This document shows, in pieces, positions 21,901 to 33,400 of a stretch of DNA of 64,000 bases. Under the pieces are notes generated by a model, which saw only the letters and a program-made list of their open reading frames with translations, was not told the DNA's origin and made no database searches. Within the stretch, counting starts at the first letter, position 1. Each line of letters opens with the position of its first letter. Source of the stretch: Parietichytrium sp. I65-24A (lineage: Eukaryota > Sar > Bigyra > Thraustochytrida > Thraustochytriidae); contig BLSF01000035.1 in NCBI GenBank assembly GCA_012862575.1, positions 310,001-374,000 of the forward strand, given 5' to 3'. Position numbers and translations under genes: made by a program.

Positions 21901-22155
21901 TCGTAGGCGCGAGCATTGGCTGGCCACTAGCGCCTCATGCACCTGCGCCAGGTCCCCAGCGCTGCGCTCCACCACGGCGCGCCCGCCGTCGCCGAACTCG
22001 CAGGACACTTGGTACCGCCCGCTGATTGCGTGCCCGCTAGACATGCGCGTACGCCATTCGGACAGTCGCGAGGACGGTGGGGAAGGCGAGGACACCCAGA
22101 TGCGCGCCACAGAACGCTTCGAAAGGTGCTCGCTGCCCTGCGCGCCGCTGCCCAT
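18916..22155 (-). CDS. Fusion of CrtC/AttH lipocalin-like domain and isoprenyl diphosphate synthase
   Basis: A 1079-aa single-exon protein with two enzyme-type modules. Residues about 236-700 match the CrtC/AttH (carotenoid 1,2-hydratase-like) double lipocalin fold: the entry signature HDAAQTEWWYFNSHL (239-253), SGSGWYDHEFG (480-490), and a C-terminal barrel motif EGRCDVVG..GLAYVERNGF (677-702). An acidic Asp/Glu/Asn-rich insert lies at about 500-545. Residues about 760-1079 are a prenyl synthase: RGGKSWRS (771-778), first Asp-rich motif DDIQDKSETRRG (813-824), GGHAGQALDI (875-884), FQIMDDVLNLRG (951-962) and the K and E/D residues that follow, as in eukaryotic GGPP-type synthases. The N-terminal about 225 residues are Ala/Val-rich with a 12-aa tandem repeat. 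Inference: makes a C15-C20 diphosphate and may act on a terpenoid. Alternative upstream residues up to the Met near 38 may be untranslated. Confidence 0.85.
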   Translation of the reverse strand: MGSGAQGSEHLSKRSVARIWVSSPSPPSSRLSEWRTRMSSGHAISGRYQVSCEFGDGGRAVVERSAGDLAQVHEALVASQCSRLRRDRQAVEAELAFPLARQQCQHAAHALLHAVLALCGVAAVVSQLVPHVPRTVVEMVLALVPRTVVEMVLQSVPRTVADGLVVPAEMLAAVALVCMACMQRVGRRAAEAGAVQAYLERAMLMEGALVGALLVQQPARPDWPLPSGAIDLDKQDLPHDAAQTEWWYFNSHLKARQSSSSSAGIDQEGDGGETGDREVSVFICFFKIVKFVDARGRKYHSHALTWAVSDVRNQRYYSDVLLDKDAPKVILNAMDSDDFAVSDPVLRRAFKEVLSKGNVPLPDRLFSHQPKVASDKLLLEYEGGRLEKLKNGQYKLSAKHHSMPCELQLVFDPVKPAVRHGADGVVKGNEGDDMFYYCISRCNVSGTVTVPKPWKRGAKMPEKSGTPASKQETSDVLKVSGSGWYDHEFGGKPESEWSFDDADKKNDKEKRLATDDDDGDDDDNENENVDVIEEDEANEATDRHNVIVEGKGDAEKRGKLGKGYAVRYAWNWVACQLEDNSEVTAAVLYNPVEDSVMEVKAVVIDAQGNRSQFDEKDGVEFVPMESKRTKWTSVRTFKTYPTAFKLVVPMAQLDLQVTASFADQEFMTLLSKPAFWEGRCDVVGSKDGAPISGLAYVERNGFNPDTSIKEFFKAVGKKVRSSVQTMYPLQPTYEEGVELIASPSTKHYMKGVPLDVIGETLIAPVRLIADRGGKSWRSYGALACVDCVGGDSRDFVDWIAMPEFLHVGSLIVDDIQDKSETRRGGRAAHHEYGEPLCINAGTAAYFQCEQMLKAPGLTPEELNRCYGLYFSALRGGHAGQALDIHGLDYMMDSVVESGDADLLEERLLAIHMLKTAVPAGTLARMGALVGKGTEEQIEAMGLYFESVGIAFQIMDDVLNLRGLFAAESDKLKVGTELKNLGEDISCGKVTMPVAKAMALLKTESARDALWKTIQSKPSDKKIVYGVIDQLEKLGAVDACVQQAEQVVEEAWQRLDQVIPDSFAKMMLRAFGTFVIERSQ
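21679..21763 (-). repeat. 36-bp tandem repeat inside the fusion gene
   Basis: Two full 36-bp units and the start of a third, each beginning CGTTCGCGGAACG on the plus strand. They encode VPRTVVEMVLAL, VPRTVVEMVLQS and VPRTVADGL in the N-terminal extension. Confidence 0.9.
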
Positions 22156-25118
22156 CGCCGTGTATGGTATGTATAGATATAGATATTTCTATGTATGTGT
22201 ATATAGCCTGTGCAAGAGGATACTGCGCGCCGAGGACACCTGATCTTGTACGCGTACACCCTGCGTATGTATGTGTATGTGTGTATGTATGTGTTTACGG
22301 ATGGATGGATGTTTCGCACGGAATGCCGTGAGCCGAGCGCGTGCTTTAGTGTGGGCCTGGTGGACGAGGTACTGTGTACGAAGCTGGCGGGAGGTAACGG
22401 GGACGCACACGTAACTGACGGAAGGCCAGTAGTAACGGCTAGTTGAGGGTCCGCGCGGACACTGCTTCTGCTCTGTTTCCGTGTCAGATATTGTCAGAGA
22501 GAAAGAGAGAGAAACTGAGAGAGTTTCAAAAAAAAAATCGGAAAAAATCTTTCCCTTGCTACCCAATACTAGTAAGACTATCTCGTTGCCGCACAAAACT
22601 TTATGGTCATTAGGAGTAAGTGGTAGAGGCAAGTGGGACTATCGCGTTTAGCTGACGGGGTTGTTGAGGTAAGGTTGGATAGGGTCGCGGGTAGTAGTCA
22701 TGTAGGCGACTCCTTCCGACGGGAAGGGTGGAAGTGAGAGGTAATGAGTACTAGTAAGATTCTCGCTCTCCTCTCCTCTCTGTCCTCTCTCTCTCTCTCT
22801 CTCTCTCTCACCTTTCTCCCCTACGAGTGTGGGTCCCTCACAAGTGTTCAAAGATGTTCAAAGATAGGAAGACGTGAATGACAGTGAAATCAATCACAAT
22901 CAATCAATCAATCAATCAATGAAAAGTCAATGAATGAACATTCATTCACTGTCAGTGAACATGAAACTCATGAAACATGTATAAACATGTCATTGAAAAT
23001 AGCTGCTCTGTAATTACAACTACAACCACGGGTCAATGTTCTTGTTCAATGTTGTCATTTGTTGAATGGTTCCAATGTCGATTCAAATCAATAGCTACAT
23101 GATAAATGATCTTGATCAAAGAAAGAAAGAATGAATGAATGAATGAATGAATGAAATCAGAATTCAGAATTCGGATCCATCAATCAAATTGACTGCGAAA
23201 TCAGCACAGTCGATGAAACGAGCAAACGAACAAAAAGACAAAGAGTTGACAGCTTGTGGGCTGCAACTGTTACGATCTCCATGCCCGCAATGCGCTCGCG
23301 AGTTGGTCGCCAAAACCGTACGAGTCGGTCGGTCGGACGTCCTTCGGACGGCCGGACGGCTGGCCCGCATTGGCTGAGAGAGCGCAGCCGGCCATGTGTG
23401 CGCATCGCTTGCATGCATCGCGGTCGGCCGCCTGCCGCTGGGTGGGAAAGAAGATGGAGCTACTTCGGCGACCTAGCGCGGCTAGCTCTGCTCCCAAGCT
23501 GACGGCGTCCCATGCGGACAGCGGAAACAAATGAAAGCTTTCAGATTTGTCAACTCGAAGTGGCGCTGTGTGTGTGAGAGAGAGAGAGAGAGTGAGTTGG
23601 GAATTGGACTTGCAAGGTGCCAGCAACTCTATACCTACTCTACAGTTCTCGCTGCCAGCCGTGCCATGCGTCATCGCAGTGAAAGAGAGGACTGGCCAGA
23701 ACGATTGAGGAGCGCTGCGCTATGCTGCGCTCGCTGGGACGGCGTCGTCGACAGAGTGCGACACACATCATGATAGGTTGAGCGCTCGTTTTCCCTTCTT
23801 CGCTTTCTATTCTCACGTGTCAGTTCAGAACTCATTCATCCATGATCCATCAAAATGAACATCGATCGTTGATAATTACTTAGTGTTGAATGATAGACAA
23901 ACGCAACAAACTAACACTCAAAACTCTCAACATCTCTCAACAATCAACACTTATGCGCCAGCCGAGATCCGCCACTAGCCGCAAGTTCAAGTTGTCGATG
24001 CTGATGCTGATGTTGATGTTCATGTTGATGTGTTGATGTTGATGTGTTGATGTTGTTGATGTGTTGTTCAAAGGCTTGATGTTGTTGATGTCGAGCAAGT
24101 TGAGGAGCAAAAGGATGAGCGCTTCACAAGGTCAAGCGGTTGCTTGCAAAGATGTGCGAGGTGGAGATGGGGCAGTGCGAGAGGGATGCATAGGCGAGCA
24201 GGTCGCCGAGAGAGTTGCCGAGCGCTCAACGCAAGCGTTGTGTATGAAGTGAAGTGAAGACGGACGGACGGAGGGATGGCGAAGCTGGCCAGCCAAGTCG
24301 GTGCAAGCCCAGTGGACCGCTTGTTCGAGATCACGTCGGCCCTTTCCTTGACGAATGACTTCATGAGAGCATGAAACAAGCAGCTCCCCCAAATCGTCAT
24401 TCTGATGCTTTTGAGTCTATTTTACACGACCAAGTCTTGGGCAACAAGATAGCTTTGAGCGGCGTTGGCTCTCCAAGATTTATAAAGAGCTTGTTGGATG
24501 CATGTGACTTGTTTTCGGCCGAGCGTGTCATACGCTCGGGAATGGAAAAATGGCTGTGAGTAAAGGTATCTGAGTTGTCATGAGAAAACTAAAGCGAAGA
24601 GTCTGCCGCAGCCGGACCAGAGAGACACGAAGTACTGAGTACACCATGTCTGGGTCTGGAAAATCACGCTTCTTGCGCGCAAATGAACCCATGTTCATCA
24701 AGGGCACGCCGACTGCCAGCAATGCGGGGATAACCACTCGCCTCTAACATTGCGGTCGAGCGAGGGGTTGGGGAAATGCGCATGCAAGCGCTTTCAGGGC
24801 TTGTACTTTGCTCGTGCAGGCCCTGTGCCCCAAAGCAACAGACATGCCATCCCGAACGTCAGGCACTGAAACGCAATTCGTTCTTAGATGATATGCGCAA
24901 ATGTAGGCACAATGGCGAATGTGCCTGGCACGGCAAGAAGGAAGCGCGAAGGCCGCTAATGGAACTAGCTTCTCCACATCAGCTGCCAAAAAAAGAAAGA
25001 ATGGAGAAGAAGAAAAAAGAGAGAGAAATGCTTGTGGCGGGTAGTACCTTCTTCCTGCGATTGGCTGGCGTATGGATCTGGCTTCGAATTAAAGGTATTC
25101 AAGGGTGCAAGGTGTTGA
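22156..25118. other. 3.0-kb intergenic region, repeat rich, no gene seen
   Basis: Contains TATGTG-type repeats (about 22260-22290), a (TC)n run (22780-22812), an AATC repeat (about 22895-22920), TGACAGTGA at 22879, TCACTGTCA at 22946, a GAAT repeat (about 23125-23155), a GATGTT repeat (about 23995-24065) and GTACTGAGTAC at 24632. Short open frames here lack recognisable content. Confidence 0.6.
23995..24065. repeat. GATGTT/GATGCT minisatellite
   Basis: Imperfect units of GATGCT, GATGTT and GATGTGTT over about 70 bp in a gene-free spacer. Confidence 0.8.
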
Positions 25119-28100
25119 CTAGTTGTTGAGGTCCAGCAAGAGCTGCAGGGCGGACACGCGAAAGTGGTCCTCGCTCAGGTACAATGATTCTGGGTCGAGC
25201 TTGGCCCGCCTTGTCATGGACTCACAGATGTGCTCGTGCAGCTCGCGGAGGTACTTGGCGTGCTTGGGCCTTGGCCGGGTTCTCAGAAACAAGTCTTGGC
25301 ACACAGTGTGGATCCTCTGCATGATAGAGAGCGGACACATTGAAGCGTTCTTGCTCCTCTCGTGCTCCTCCGAATGGCTCCCTGAGCCGAAATAAGCCAG
25401 CACGAGCTCCTTCGCGAGATTCACTGGTCGCCCAAGGACCGCGGCCCACATCGCCTCCCGCTCTTCCAACAGAGATATACGCTTTTCAAGATTCTGCCAC
25501 CAGTTCAACAGGTTTTCAAGCCGCGAGATCGTCGACACTGCTGTCGGGAACCGCTCTGACAACAGCGGCCACGCACCAACCGAGTCGAAAAAGAATGCCA
25601 CATTCTCCGCTTCCTCGATATCTTTCATTCTGGATGGAATCAAGGGGATACTAAAGCTCAGACGGAAGAGGGCTTCCAGAAAGTCGGGATACGAAAGCTC
25701 TCGCTCCTTGAATGGATTGATATGCATCGGGGCGGCGGCGTCAAAGATGCTCTCTGCATCAGCCATTGTCAACGCCCCTATCTTGAAGAACCCGACTTCC
25801 TCCAAAAGGCTAAGAAACGACCTGCGAGGTAGCCCGGCTCGTCTTTTGGGCAGGAAGCGACGAAACTTGAAATTAAATCGCTGCCCGCTTCTGCGGAACC
25901 AGGTGTCCACCTCCTCGTTATACATGAGTTGCTTGCGGAATTCGTCCGCATCGTAATCGATCCGAGGCAGCGCCTCACTCATCTCTGTCCACAGCTGAGA
26001 AAACGCCTTTTCCAATGCCGAAGCGGGGGACGAACTGGTGAGGCCAAACTTGTTCATAGCGAGGCGGAGAAAGAGCTCCATCCAAAGGGGGCGACGCAGC
26101 CAATTTTTCTTTTGCTCGTCAGCGCCGCGCTCTTGCACAGCCAAGCTCGAAGCAAAGGCGTGCGCGACTGCTTTGGCCTCGTTCTGTGCGTCTGCTTGCT
26201 CTGTTGCCTTTTCCATGCTGATCAAGCCCACCTCGTCCATCATGTTCATAAAACCACCAAAACTCAGGCTCTGGTGCGTCATTTCAGAGCCATCCCTCGA
26301 GGCAAAGTTCGATATGAGGCTCAAAAACTTGCCGTATTTACTCTCGAGAAATGCCTTCAGACATTCGCGCACGTTTTCACCTCCGTCTTCGCTTGCAAGA
26401 GGGGAGCTTGTCCCGTCAACTACAAGTTCTAGTTTGTGCCAGTCGGAAGAGAAAATCTCCGCTGAAAACTCCTGCGGAAGAGAAGACATGGACCGCGAAG
26501 GCCACTCTTTGCTCCGCTTGAACCAAATAGACTTCTTCAAGGACCAACACTCGTATTTCCCACTCTGAACAAGCTCGTATCTCTCTGCGAGGTCCAACCT
26601 CGGAATGCAAAATTTGCCAGGATCCACAACGCCGTGAAAGTCGTTATTTTGAAAATTCAAAATGTGCGCAACGCCTCCGCTCGACGCGTCAAGGACGCGG
26701 GTCCGGTCATCGCTGACAAGGCGATGCCCGATTTCGCCGAACGGCTCGCCTTTGGCCAACTCGGGACTCCCGTCAACTGTGTAGTGATAATAAATTGGCG
26801 TTTTACCTTCGACCGGAAGCACCACCGTGCTCTCCCAAACGAGCGTTTTGATTTCTTCACCAGATGGACCAAAGTCGGTTAGCTTCTCTTTGTGCAGAGC
26901 CAGCGGCAAAGGGACCCAGTTCAACTGTGGAAGGTGCACACACACAGTTTCTGGGATCTCGGGGGCTTCTACATTGTCGAGCTCGATCGCTGCGACAAAC
27001 TTGTCCATCTCTTCCACGCTGCATACCGAGACTGAGCCGTTCTGAACCGACATTCGCGAGTTTGGAGACACGACGTTGTTTCCTTCCCAAGGCATCGCAA
27101 CTTTCCACAAAAACTTTACCGGTTTCTGAGATTGATTTCGCACCAGTTATCCGAGAGTCGAGTTCGCGTCAGCCCTCGTAAATGGTCATCGACAAAATTT
27201 TCAACGGTGACTTCACGAAACTTACCCATTCTTCGCAAATCCAGCAATTGGAGCCAAACTCTCCATGATTGAGCTTGGGGATTGGTTGTACGAACCCCTG
27301 TGCATCCATCCTCCCCATGTTTCCTTCCAAGTGCAGACCCTTCAGGGCCTTGTTCTGTTTCAAGCATTCGCCAAGTACTGATATGGCTTCTTCGGTAAAC
27401 GAGTTGTGGGAAAGGTCCAAGTGCGTCAACGAAGTGTTTTGCCCAAGCGCCATCGCGAATTGCCTCATGAGTCGCTGCTGCCCTTCGATACCCTTTCGAG
27501 TCGTCTCTAATAAGTTATTGTTCATTGCCAAATTCAGGTCTCGAAGTTGATGCTGCGGGTTCGAGAGAATCTGAGAGACCTTGCAGATTCCGTCCACACG
27601 GAGTGCATTCCATGAGAGGTTCAATTCTTCTATGCTGTGAAAGTGAGACAACAGCTTGAATAGCACGGCGTTGAGTCCCATGATTTTGTTGTGCGACATG
27701 TCGAGGCGTCGTAGCCTTTGGTAAACGGCAAGGTTTTTCAATATTTGCGTCATGCCATGATCGGTAATGTCGTTTCCAGAGACGTTTAACTCCAACAGGG
27801 TGGGCCCGACCATGTCAAGCATGTTGTTTAAGGAAAAACACAGCTTGTTCTTCGACAAGACAAGGCGACTCACTTGTGCGTTTAGTGCTTCCAACCTCTC
27901 TGCAATCCTCGGGCCCAGGATCATGTCGTTTAGAGCCTTTTCTGACAAGTCGAGGGTCACTACCACCTCTTCCTCCAGCGATACTCGAGAGCAAGTGGAC
28001 GGTCTCCGTTTCTTTCTCGGGTTTGTGGTTCCCAGCGAGTTCCGCCGGTCCGACTTGACCGCGATTGGCGCCGCCTGTGCTGCGCTTAAGTCTTCGACAA

Positions 28101-28656
28101 ATATTTCATCCAGATCACACTCGTGCAGCGGTGTCGTTTGCATCTGCTTCGCGCTTTGCCATTTGCTGTGCAAGAAATCCCAGTCGGCAAAGCTCGGTGC
28201 AGTCACAGAGCCAGGCAATATAGGTGCTTGCTCTTCAAGGCTTTCGGCGCGAGATTGAATCTCGTCGGCAGCCAGCTGGCTTTCCAAGATTTGCTGCTTG
28301 CGCGCCTGCGCAATCGCCTCTCTGTGGGCATTGAGTCTCAGTTTAAAGAGCGGCACGCCTCCGCCTTTGCCCGACCCATCAGCCTCCCCGTCACCGTCTC
28401 TGGGAGCAAACTGGTTGATGTTGAAGCACTTTAGCGCCAAATTGAACGCGCTCACTGTGCCTGCATTCATCTTCTTCGCCTTGCCTCGGTCACCTCTCGA
28501 CGTCACAGACTCGCGTCTCCCGACATCTTTGCCCGACCTGGGCGATCCCCGGGGCGAGCCTTTGCTTGGCGTCCGAGGCACTCGCTTCGCATACTTGTAC
28601 AGCACCCGCTCGCGGTCCAGGTCCAACGTCACGGGCGGCACCCACAGCCCGGCCAT
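25119..28656 (-). CDS. Large LRR protein with CWICE-type motif and EF-hand-like C-terminal region, one intron
   Basis: Exon 1 (28656-27226, 477 codons) joins exon 2 (27125-25119) in phase 0 to give about 1145 aa. The N terminus is Ser/Arg-rich (PRTPSKGSPRGSPRSGKD). RI-type leucine-rich repeats fill about residues 230-450 (LLELNVSGNDI, LRRLDMSHNKI, IEELNLSWNAL, LRDLNLAMNN, LTHLDLSHNSF, LKGLHLEGNMG). Next comes SNCWICEEW, which runs across the splice into KPVKFLWKV. This 'CWICExW' plus beta-rich region is one I associate with LRR proteins of flagellated protists. The C-terminal part has two similar helix-loop-helix units (around FGGFMNMMDEVGLISM and LSYPDFLEALFRLSF) that look like degenerate EF-hands. 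Probable scaffold; a flagellar or cortical location is inference only. Confidence 0.8.
27126..27225 (-). other. Intron of the LRR gene
   Basis: A 100-bp GT-AG intron (donor GTAAGT after the TGG of CEEW, acceptor TCTCAG before AAA). Without splicing the LRR reading frame stops 18 codons after the donor, and exon 2 has no convincing start of its own. Confidence 0.85.
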
Positions 28657-29772
28657 CTCTCTCTATGTTCGTTCCACTCGCGACGCGCGGTCAGTCAGTG
28701 AGTTTGTGAGTCAGTGAGTCAGTGAGTCAGGAGCCCAGAGCAGCCAAAGGTCCAAAGGGCCAATGGGCCATGGAGCTGCGGAGATTGTCGCGCACAGCGA
28801 TGGCCGAGGCAGGTGTGGCTGGCACAGCGCTCCCACTTGCAACCTCCACCTGTCTCTTTCCCTCTTTCTCTGTGTCTCTGTTTCTCTGTGGAGACTTGGC
28901 TAGCCTTGAATGCTTTTTGCCTTTCTGACAGTGTTTCATTGGCAGTGAGTATAGTGGTTGCAACAAAACAACGATGGACGTCGCATCTTTTCTCTCTTCG
29001 TAATTCAATGCACATCGGAATCAAATAAAATGGTGTTAACATCAACTTCAACTTGTAACACGAGACACTTTACCTAGGCTCGAAGCTGGGGCTCTTCTTC
29101 ATTCTTCTTCAAGTTGCTTACTTTCTTAACTTGAAATAGTTTGGATTTGACTTCATTCTTTTTGAATTGACAGGAAGTGGTGTCCAACTTCTCTCGTGAG
29201 TTTGACAAACGCTTCAACCAACCAACCAACCCTGAGTCTGTGTTCGCAAACAAACATGAACAAACGATGCAGTTTTTTCCAATGTGGCTCACACACTGTT
29301 CTTTCTTTGTTTTGCTGTCGTTTTATCTTCACATCAAAAAAAGACAATTTCTTCTTCCACTGTCAAAATGCATTGCCAAAAATCGAATAAATTTTTTGCC
29401 TCAAAAACTTTTTCCCAATCCAGAACGGCTCTGATGTGCAGCGTACAGTTCTCTGTTCGCGATCAACGAGCTATTCCCCATATACCCCTCCGCTACTCTT
29501 TCGCCTAATCCCATCCTCCCCACTCACTCTACCCATACCGGTACCCACACGGTAAGCCGCCAACTAACATTCAGTTACAGACAACTCTAGTCAACGACAG
29601 AGGATACGAGAAATGAGAGACATACAGACGTTACGTTCGTTACTTGCAGTTGCGTTCGTTACTTGGCAGCTTTTCAGAGGACAGCTGACGTACGCGTACA
29701 GTATAATTTGTTATCTTTAATCGGTAATCGTTAACCGTTAAGCTTTAAGCTTTAAGCTTTTTAAGCGTTACG
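28657..29772. other. Divergent 1.1-kb promoter region of the LRR and APC13 genes
   Basis: A GTCAGTGAG-type repeat lies at 28690-28730, directly upstream of the LRR start. AAGCTTT units (about 29738-29765) lie just before APC13. No gene seen. Confidence 0.6.
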
Positions 29773-30000
29773 ATGGAGAGCGACAGCGTGTACATTCCGA
29801 GGCAGGACAACTTGGATCTGATAGACGAAGAGTGGACGAGAGACTCGTTGCAAGACGATGAGATAGAGATCTCGCCCGATGCCGATGCGCCAGCAGATGA
29901 ACAGGAAGTCGATGCTGGACTAGTTCCTGTGGCAAAGCAAGACGAGGAGGAGAAGTGGGGCGATTTGGGATTGGATGCTTTCGTGAGTGGCTCCGGTTGA
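29773..30000 (+). CDS. APC13: Anaphase-promoting complex subunit 13 (APC13/Swm1-like)
   Basis: A 75-aa acidic protein, the same length as animal APC13 (about 74 aa). It carries both conserved APC13 blocks: an N-terminal LDLIDEEWTRDSLQDDEIEI (family pattern LDLID-W-x-D-L--D-I) and a C-terminal EEEKWGDLGLDAF (family pattern MKWTDLAL). APC13 is an intrinsically extended subunit that stabilises TPR subunits of the APC/C ubiquitin ligase, which drives mitotic exit. The ATG is at 29773 and the stop at 29998. It shares a divergent upstream region with the LRR gene. At this size it is easily missed by gene finders. Confidence 0.85.
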   Translation: MESDSVYIPRQDNLDLIDEEWTRDSLQDDEIEISPDADAPADEQEVDAGLVPVAKQDEEEKWGDLGLDAFVSGSG

Positions 30001-30424
30001 ACATGGCATTTTGCATGTAGCATATAGCATAGCAGACGTCTCCTCCTTTCGTGGCGAGCTGACGAATAGTTGCGTGGGGAATGCTGTGATGGTCTTTTTA
30101 CCTTTTTACTATTTTGACATGGGCGTGGATGAGTTCGTCGCGGCTTCTGGCTTCCTGATTCCTGCGAGAAGCCGGCCGCATGGAGGTCGAATGTCAGGCC
30201 GCTGGGAATTGTGCTGGTTCGTCGGGTGCGAGAAGCTGGTCGTCTCTCCACGCTTGTCTTCTCCTGCCCTGCCCTGCTCTTCATGTACAAAATTCGTGGG
30301 TTTGCGAAGGCCGGTTTTCGAGCGTTCCAATTATCTTCAAATCAAACAACTTTCTTTCTTTCTTCAAGTATCATTATTTCATTCGTTAAACTCGTAAAAG
30401 TCAGATCTAAATACGGTCTCGAGA
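30001..30424. other. Convergent 3' region, no gene seen
   Basis: 424 bp between the APC13 and kinesin stop codons; a short overlapping frame has no recognisable content. Confidence 0.6.
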
Positions 30425-33400
30425 TCATGACCGACTACCGCTGCGGCCTGGCCGCTTAGGGGTGCCATGGCTTGCTGCCCCCGACGCGCTGCTCTCATAA
30501 GTACGCGATTGGGCTCCTAACTGGGACTTGAGGTCATCCACCATCTTTTTGTATTTCAAGAGCTCGACAGCCGCGGCGCCCGTCTTCTTTGCCTGCCCGA
30601 GCTGAACCTTTCGGCAGCGAGCAGCAAAGTTCAACGAGCAGATCGACTCTGTCACATTCCACTTGACGGGAGAAATGTTCACAAACATCGCCACCTTGGA
30701 ATCCCCTCCAAGTGAATTTTGCAAGAGGTGCGTGAGCTTGGAATTTCTGAACGGGATGTGGCTGGACTTTGACTGGCCGAGCGCCGCAATCACATCGCCG
30801 AGAGCTGAGAGGCTCTTATTGATATTTTGGGCCTCCTTGAGGCGGTCGCCAGATGCATCTGTCTTGGAAACACGCTCGCTTCCCGCCAAGTCAATGAGGT
30901 TGAGCTTTCCGGAAAATGTTGCACCGGAGACCTTGTTCACCGCTTCAACATTTACCGTCAGGACAAGGTGGGAGCGGGAGGAGTGCTCATTCATGTTGTG
31001 CGCACCAACAGCGCGGTTTCCTTGTGCCATTCGAATCGCCGTCTTCACGTCTGCCATGGACTCCACCTTGATCTCTTCCAGCCCCTGGACGTATACCTTG
31101 CCCTCCGGGGTAAGACGAAGATCCAGGCTGGCAGTTTTTGCTTTTTGCTTGTCCAGTTTGGTGAGCAAATCTCGTACACTCTCATTGTAGATTTCTAGGA
31201 TGCTAACGGTGAAGTTGTACTCCTCGTCATTGATGCGTTCGTCACGAATTGAAAATAGCGCACCGAGCGCTCGGAAATTCACACCTGGGTCGCTGGTGGG
31301 ACCCTCCATGGTGTATGTCTTTCCACTTCCTGTCTGGCCATATGCAAATATGCAAACATTGTAACCATCAAGCACGCTCGTAATAAGTGGAGAGATATCC
31401 TCAAACACGTCTTCCTGTGAGGTGTTTGGCTGAAACACTGAATCAAACTCAAATCTCGCCGTAGTGGCCACATCCTTTGCAAGGACGATCTCGTTGGCAA
31501 CCGGGTACTCCGTGATGTCAACAGAATTCTCATCGTCCTTACCGAGCTCTGCGGGAAGGATAGGCCGCACTCGGCAGAACACGCGGATGTTACCCTTGAG
31601 ATCCATGAGCTCGTTGTGCACGCGCCTCCGTAGCGAATTCTCCTTAACATAAAGGCTCTTGTATTCGGAGACCATCCCTTCCATGCGCGAGCGAGTCATC
31701 TCTATCGCTTCGTCCACGCGCTTTTCCATCTCTTGTCGAAGCTCGTCGAGTGCACGGGCCTTCTCCTCGGCAGCCTCCTTTTTCAGTTCGCCCATGGCCA
31801 GAAAGGCGTCATCGCGTTCTGCTTCTACTTCACCAAGGACTTGCCTGTGTTCTTGTGACAACTTCTCCAGCTCTGAGCGATGACTCGAGAGCATCTCTTC
31901 CTGTTCCCGCGCAGCGTCGGCTTTGACCTGTTCCAGCTCGTTTTGATGCGACTGCTGAAGGATTTCCCTTTCTGCGGCTGCGGAGGACTCTGCCTCGCGA
32001 AGAGCGCTGTTCTTCTCCTCCGTGAGCTGGTTTCGGAGCTGATCGAGAGCTTCGGAAGAAGACTTTTTAGTGCTGCTTAATTCGCTCTCGAGTTGCGCCG
32101 CGCGACTCTCAAGCTCTGCGCTTGCAGATTCCAATGAAGTGCGTTGTGCCTCCCAAGCCTCTTGTTCGCTTTTAAATTGGCTCTCAAGCGCTGCCTTCTC
32201 TTCACCAGCTTGTTGCAGCTTTGAGGTGAGATCATTGCGTAATTGCTCGAGCTCAGCGCTGGAAGACGATTTAGCTTGCTGGAGCTGCTCATCAGCTGCA
32301 ACCTTTGCTGCTTGCAGCTCCACTATAAGAGCAGCGATCTCGGCCTCCTTCTTCTCTGTCGTGTCTTGAGCTTGGCGCAGTTCTTCAGACATGCTCTGTT
32401 GAGACGCTTGGCCCTCTTGCATCTCTTTTCTCAAGCTCTCGAGCTCGGACTTGAGTGCGTCGACCTCGCCTTGAAGCTCTTCCGTCTTCCAAGAGCTCTC
32501 CGCAATAGAGTCGCGCAGAGTTTTGATCTGGCCATCGCGCTCCTTGATTTTGACTAGAGCTGCTTCAAGCTCGCCTTGGCTGGCAGTCGATTTCGAGCTC
32601 CCCTCAGATTTGAGCTGCGCGATGACGGTCTCAAGCTCCTGCACTTTTGCCACATGGGATTCTTCCTGCTCGCGCATACCTTCCTCCAACAGCCTCCTGC
32701 TACTCTCAGTTTGCTTGAGGGTCTTCTCAAGACGCTCCACTTCAAGTTCGTGACGCGAGGTCACCTGCACGGGAGAACCTGGTGGGGATGCAGCTAACCG
32801 AATGGAGTTGGCCTTTTTGCGAGCTAGCTCTGTGGTGAGCTCCAGACACTTATTTTTTTCGTCATTGAGCTCCTGCTCAAGGAGCGCAATTTTGCTCGAA
32901 TTCTCGAGTTCCATCTCATCGAAACGGGCTTTGGGTACGAAAGCGTCGGAATCTATCGCTTTGGAATCCGAATCCAGACTCTGCTGCGAGCTCGTAAACA
33001 GTTCCAGGTGGCGCTTGTGTCTCTCAACCTCGTCTTGCAACCGCTCCTTGTCGCGAGAGACACTGCTGAGCTTTTGCCTGTTGTTCTCAGCCTCCGCAGA
33101 CAGTTTCGAGTACTCCACAACCAAATTGTCCAGCGCCGCATCGTTGCCTGCCTGTTGATCTTGCAAAAACTTGGTAACATTTTCTCCGTGGGCAATCTTT
33201 TCATCCTGAGACCGGATAATCTCCTTGAGCTTGTCCAGCTGTCTTTGAAGCGCCTTCACCACCTCCTTGGACTCTCGCGCCTGGGCCACTGCCTCCAACC
33301 GCTCGCTGATGTTAATCTTCATGCGGCGCTCCCATTCTTCCGTCCAAGCACGATCCTCCTGGTTCGGGCTGCCAGATTCAGTGTGTGCTTTGAGTGCATC

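Noticed and set aside
27116-27367. Independent 83-aa minus frame across the LRR intron
   Set aside because: A shifted reading of exon 1 and intron; the spliced model explains the sequence.
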